Of a stretch of 64,000 nt of DNA, positions 62,090 to 64,000 are shown piece by piece. The notes beneath the pieces were generated by a model. It searched no databases, had not been told where the DNA came from, and was given only the letters and a program-made list of their open reading frames with translations. This DNA comes from CAVXFL01 sp963761015 (GTDB lineage: Bacteria > Pseudomonadota > Alphaproteobacteria > Acetobacterales > Acetobacteraceae): the NCBI GenBank assembly GCA_963761015.1, contig CAVXFL010000020.1:124001-188000 (forward strand), given 5' to 3'. Within the stretch, counting starts at the first letter, position 1; every line of letters begins with the position of its first letter. Both the position numbers and the translations under genes were made by a program.

Positions 62090-64000
62090 ATGCGGTTCAT
62101 GCTCGGGATCGATGTTGGCGGCACGTTCACCGATTTCGTCAGCTACGATCACCAAACCAGTTCGGTGGAGGTCTGGAAGGTTCCGTCCGTTCCCGGCGAT
62201 CCGGTCGGCGGCGTGCTGGACGGGCTCGAGGATTTCCCGCACCGCGCCGCGCTCAGCAACCTGCGGCTCGGCACCACGGTTGCCACCAACGCGATCCTGG
62301 AGCGCAAGGGCGCCACCATCGCCTACATCACGACGCACGGGTTCCGCGACGTGGTGTTCATCCAGCGCGGCAACCGCAAATACCATTACGACATGAGCTG
62401 GGTGAAGCCGAAGCCGCTGGTGAAGCGCCGCCATTGCTACGAAGTCAGCGAACGGATGGATGCCTACGGCAATGTCGTGGTGCCGCTGGACGAGGCCGAG
62501 GTGGCCGACATCGCCCGGCAAATCCGCGCCCTGCCGGAGATCGGCGCGGTCGCGGTGTGCCTGCTGTTCTCCTACCTCAATCCGGCGCACGAGCAACGCA
62601 TCAAGTCCATTCTCGCCGCTGCACTGCCCGAGATGCCAGTGTCCATTTCCTACGAGGTGCTGCCGAAATGGAAGGAGTACGAGCGCGCCTCGACCACCAT
62701 CGCCGACGCCTATCTCAAGCCGGTGGTCACGCGGCAGTTGCGCGGCATGCGCGGCCGCATGGACGAGGCCGGGCTGACCGCGCACACCGTGGTCATCAAG
62801 TCCAACGGCGGCGAGATGACGCTCGACGCCGCGGCCAACGCGCCGGTGAACATGGTCATGTCCGGCCCGACCGGGGGCGTGATCGCCAGCCGCGAGGTGG
62901 CCGGGCTCGTCGGGATCGACAGCATGGTGACGCTCGACATGGGTGGCACCTCGACCGACGTGGCGGCGATCCTGCACGGGCGGGAAAGCTTCACCACCGC
63001 GTTCGAGATCGAATGGGGCGTGCCGATCCAGATCCCGATGATCGACATCCGCACCATCGGCGCGGGCGGCGGCTCCATCGCCTGGATCGACAAGGGGGGC
63101 ATGCTGCGCGTCGGCCCGCAGAGCGCCGGGGCGCGGCCGGGTCCGGCCTGCTACGGCACTGGCGGCCAGGACGCGACCGTGACGGACGCCAATCTCGTGC
63201 TCGGCCGCATCAACGCGGATAACTTTCTGGGCGGTCGGATGCGGCTCGAGGCGGACGCGGCGCATCGTGCGATCGGCGCGTTGGCGCAAAGTTTGCGCAT
63301 GGCGCCGGAGCAGGCGGCGATGGCGATCGTGCGCATCGCCAACAACAACATGGTCGGCGCCCTGCGCGCGACCCTGATCGAGCGCGGCCTCGACCCGCGC
63401 GACTTTTCGCTTTGCGCGTTCGGCGGCGCCGGCCCGCTGCACGCCAGCGAACTGATGCACGAGATGGGCATCCCGCGCGCCATCATCCCGAACCATCCCG
63501 GCCAGTTCTCCGCCTACGGCTTCATCATGACCAACGCGCGCGTGGATCGGCAGCGCACGACGCAGCTAACCAGCCGCCGCTTCGATCCTCCCCGCGCGCG
63601 GGAGCTGATGCGAACGCTGGTCGGCGAGGGCGTCGCCGAACTGGAGGCGCAGGGCTACACGGACGAGATCGAAGTCCATCGCGCCCTGGAGATGCGCTAT
63701 CTCGGGCAGAACTACGAACTGGAAATGCCGATCGGCGCCGACGCGCTGAAGGACGGCGCCGCGGAGCGCCTGTGGGAGAGTTTCCACGCCGCGCACAAGG
63801 CCCGGTTCGGCTTCAACATCCCCGGTGAGATCATCGAAATCGTCAATTTCCTGGCGACCGTGGTTTCCCGCACCGCCAAGCCGGCGCTACGCCGCCTGCC
63901 GGCGGGGGGTGGAACGCCGCGCCCGCGCGGCCATCGCCCGGTGCATTACCCGGACGCCGTGCACGACGCCGCCGTCTATCATCGCGACGACTTGGCCGCC
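62090..64000 (+). CDS. Hydantoinase/oxoprolinase family protein, subunit A type (3' end outside window)
   Basis: An open frame of 637 codons from ATG 62090 to the window edge. It has the N-terminal ASKHA-fold nucleotide-binding motif GIDVGGTFTD, then SNGGEMTL, VMSGPTGGV, and TLDMGGTSTDVAAI in the second domain, followed by the family phrases GAGGGSIAWID, GARPGPACYG and CAFGGAGPLHA. Enzymes of this family are ATP-dependent ring-opening hydrolases (N-methylhydantoinase A, 5-oxoprolinase, acetone carboxylase alpha-like), usually with a subunit B beyond. It lies next to a recent IS66 insertion. The substrate is unknown. Confidence 0.9.
   Translation, partial: MRFMLGIDVGGTFTDFVSYDHQTSSVEVWKVPSVPGDPVGGVLDGLEDFPHRAALSNLRLGTTVATNAILERKGATIAYITTHGFRDVVFIQRGNRKYHYDMSWVKPKPLVKRRHCYEVSERMDAYGNVVVPLDEAEVADIARQIRALPEIGAVAVCLLFSYLNPAHEQRIKSILAAALPEMPVSISYEVLPKWKEYERASTTIADAYLKPVVTRQLRGMRGRMDEAGLTAHTVVIKSNGGEMTLDAAANAPVNMVMSGPTGGVIASREVAGLVGIDSMVTLDMGGTSTDVAAILHGRESFTTAFEIEWGVPIQIPMIDIRTIGAGGGSIAWIDKGGMLRVGPQSAGARPGPACYGTGGQDATVTDANLVLGRINADNFLGGRMRLEADAAHRAIGALAQSLRMAPEQAAMAIVRIANNNMVGALRATLIERGLDPRDFSLCAFGGAGPLHASELMHEMGIPRAIIPNHPGQFSAYGFIMTNARVDRQRTTQLTSRRFDPPRARELMRTLVGEGVAELEAQGYTDEIEVHRALEMRYLGQNYELEMPIGADALKDGAAERLWESFHAAHKARFGFNIPGEIIEIVNFLATVVSRTAKPALRRLPAGGGTPRPRGHRPVHYPDAVHDAAVYHRDDLAA

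Noticed and set aside
1..64000. CRISPR arrays or long direct-repeat arrays
   Set aside because: No evenly spaced repeats were seen; only short tandem repeats (12 bp x3, 19 bp x2) and palindromes occur.

Overview
This is a high-GC (roughly two-thirds G+C) chromosomal window that looks alphaproteobacterial. The order rnd / kdsD / lptC / lptA / lptB / rpoN, the NDUFA9-like gene, the PQQ alcohol-oxidation genes and the DUF1501/DUF1800 pair all fit. An acetic-acid-bacterium-like member of the Rhodospirillales is my best guess; genus and species cannot be read from the sequence. A striking technical property runs through the window: ten genes are broken by thirteen frameshifts, and all thirteen are repaired by removing one base. 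That points to uncorrected single-base insertions in the assembly rather than to gene decay.

Layout. 1-7.8 kb: a partial sulfotransferase, a giant two-domain glycosyltransferase, a CaiB/BaiF CoA-transferase, a 2-keto-4-pentenoate-hydratase-like enzyme, a methyltransferase and a GST. 7.9-13.9 kb: gltD-gltB (glutamate synthase). 14-21 kb: core genes, namely an NDUFA9-like protein, tRNA-Leu(CAG), ribonuclease D, kdsD-lptC-lptA-lptB (LPS core sugar synthesis and LPS export) and rpoN. 21-25.3 kb: a B12-binding radical SAM protein, a hypothetical protein with an apparently leaderless promoter and an invading palindromic repeat, and a lower-GC unknown with a phosphoribosyltransferase-like loop. 25.7-27.7 kb: a three-gene membrane cassette of unknown function (TolQ/MotA-like channel, a protein with an ExbD/MotB-like anchor, and a small membrane protein).

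28-38.3 kb: a PQQ module. It has a PQQ alcohol dehydrogenase with the D-Y-D motif associated with lanthanide use, a cytochrome c, two PQQ-associated periplasmic proteins (ABC-type binding protein and beta-propeller), a hypothetical secreted protein and an orphan 26-residue pqqA, followed by the DUF1501/DUF1800 secretion-type pair. 38.6-42.8 kb: miscellaneous catabolic enzymes (VOC, alpha/beta hydrolase, Gfo/Idh/MocA, SDR, PEP mutase/isocitrate lyase type).

42.9-50.2 kb: a complete coenzyme F420 module. It contains fused CofGH (FbiC), CofE, CofD, CofC, a stand-alone nitroreductase that may replace the C-terminal half of FbiB, a glucose-6-phosphate dehydrogenase of the F420 type (Fgd) with the family's substrate-binding residues, and a PPOX-type F420 enzyme. 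50.2-59.7 kb: a reductive nicotinate-degradation module. It contains a three-subunit molybdenum hydroxylase, 6-hydroxynicotinate reductase, a UPF0280 partner, enamidase and a MarR regulator, with a perfect inverted-repeat operator in the divergent promoter. 59.7-64 kb: an RraA-type protein, an IS66-family insertion with an intact 8-bp target duplication, and a hydantoinase A/oxoprolinase that runs off the window end.
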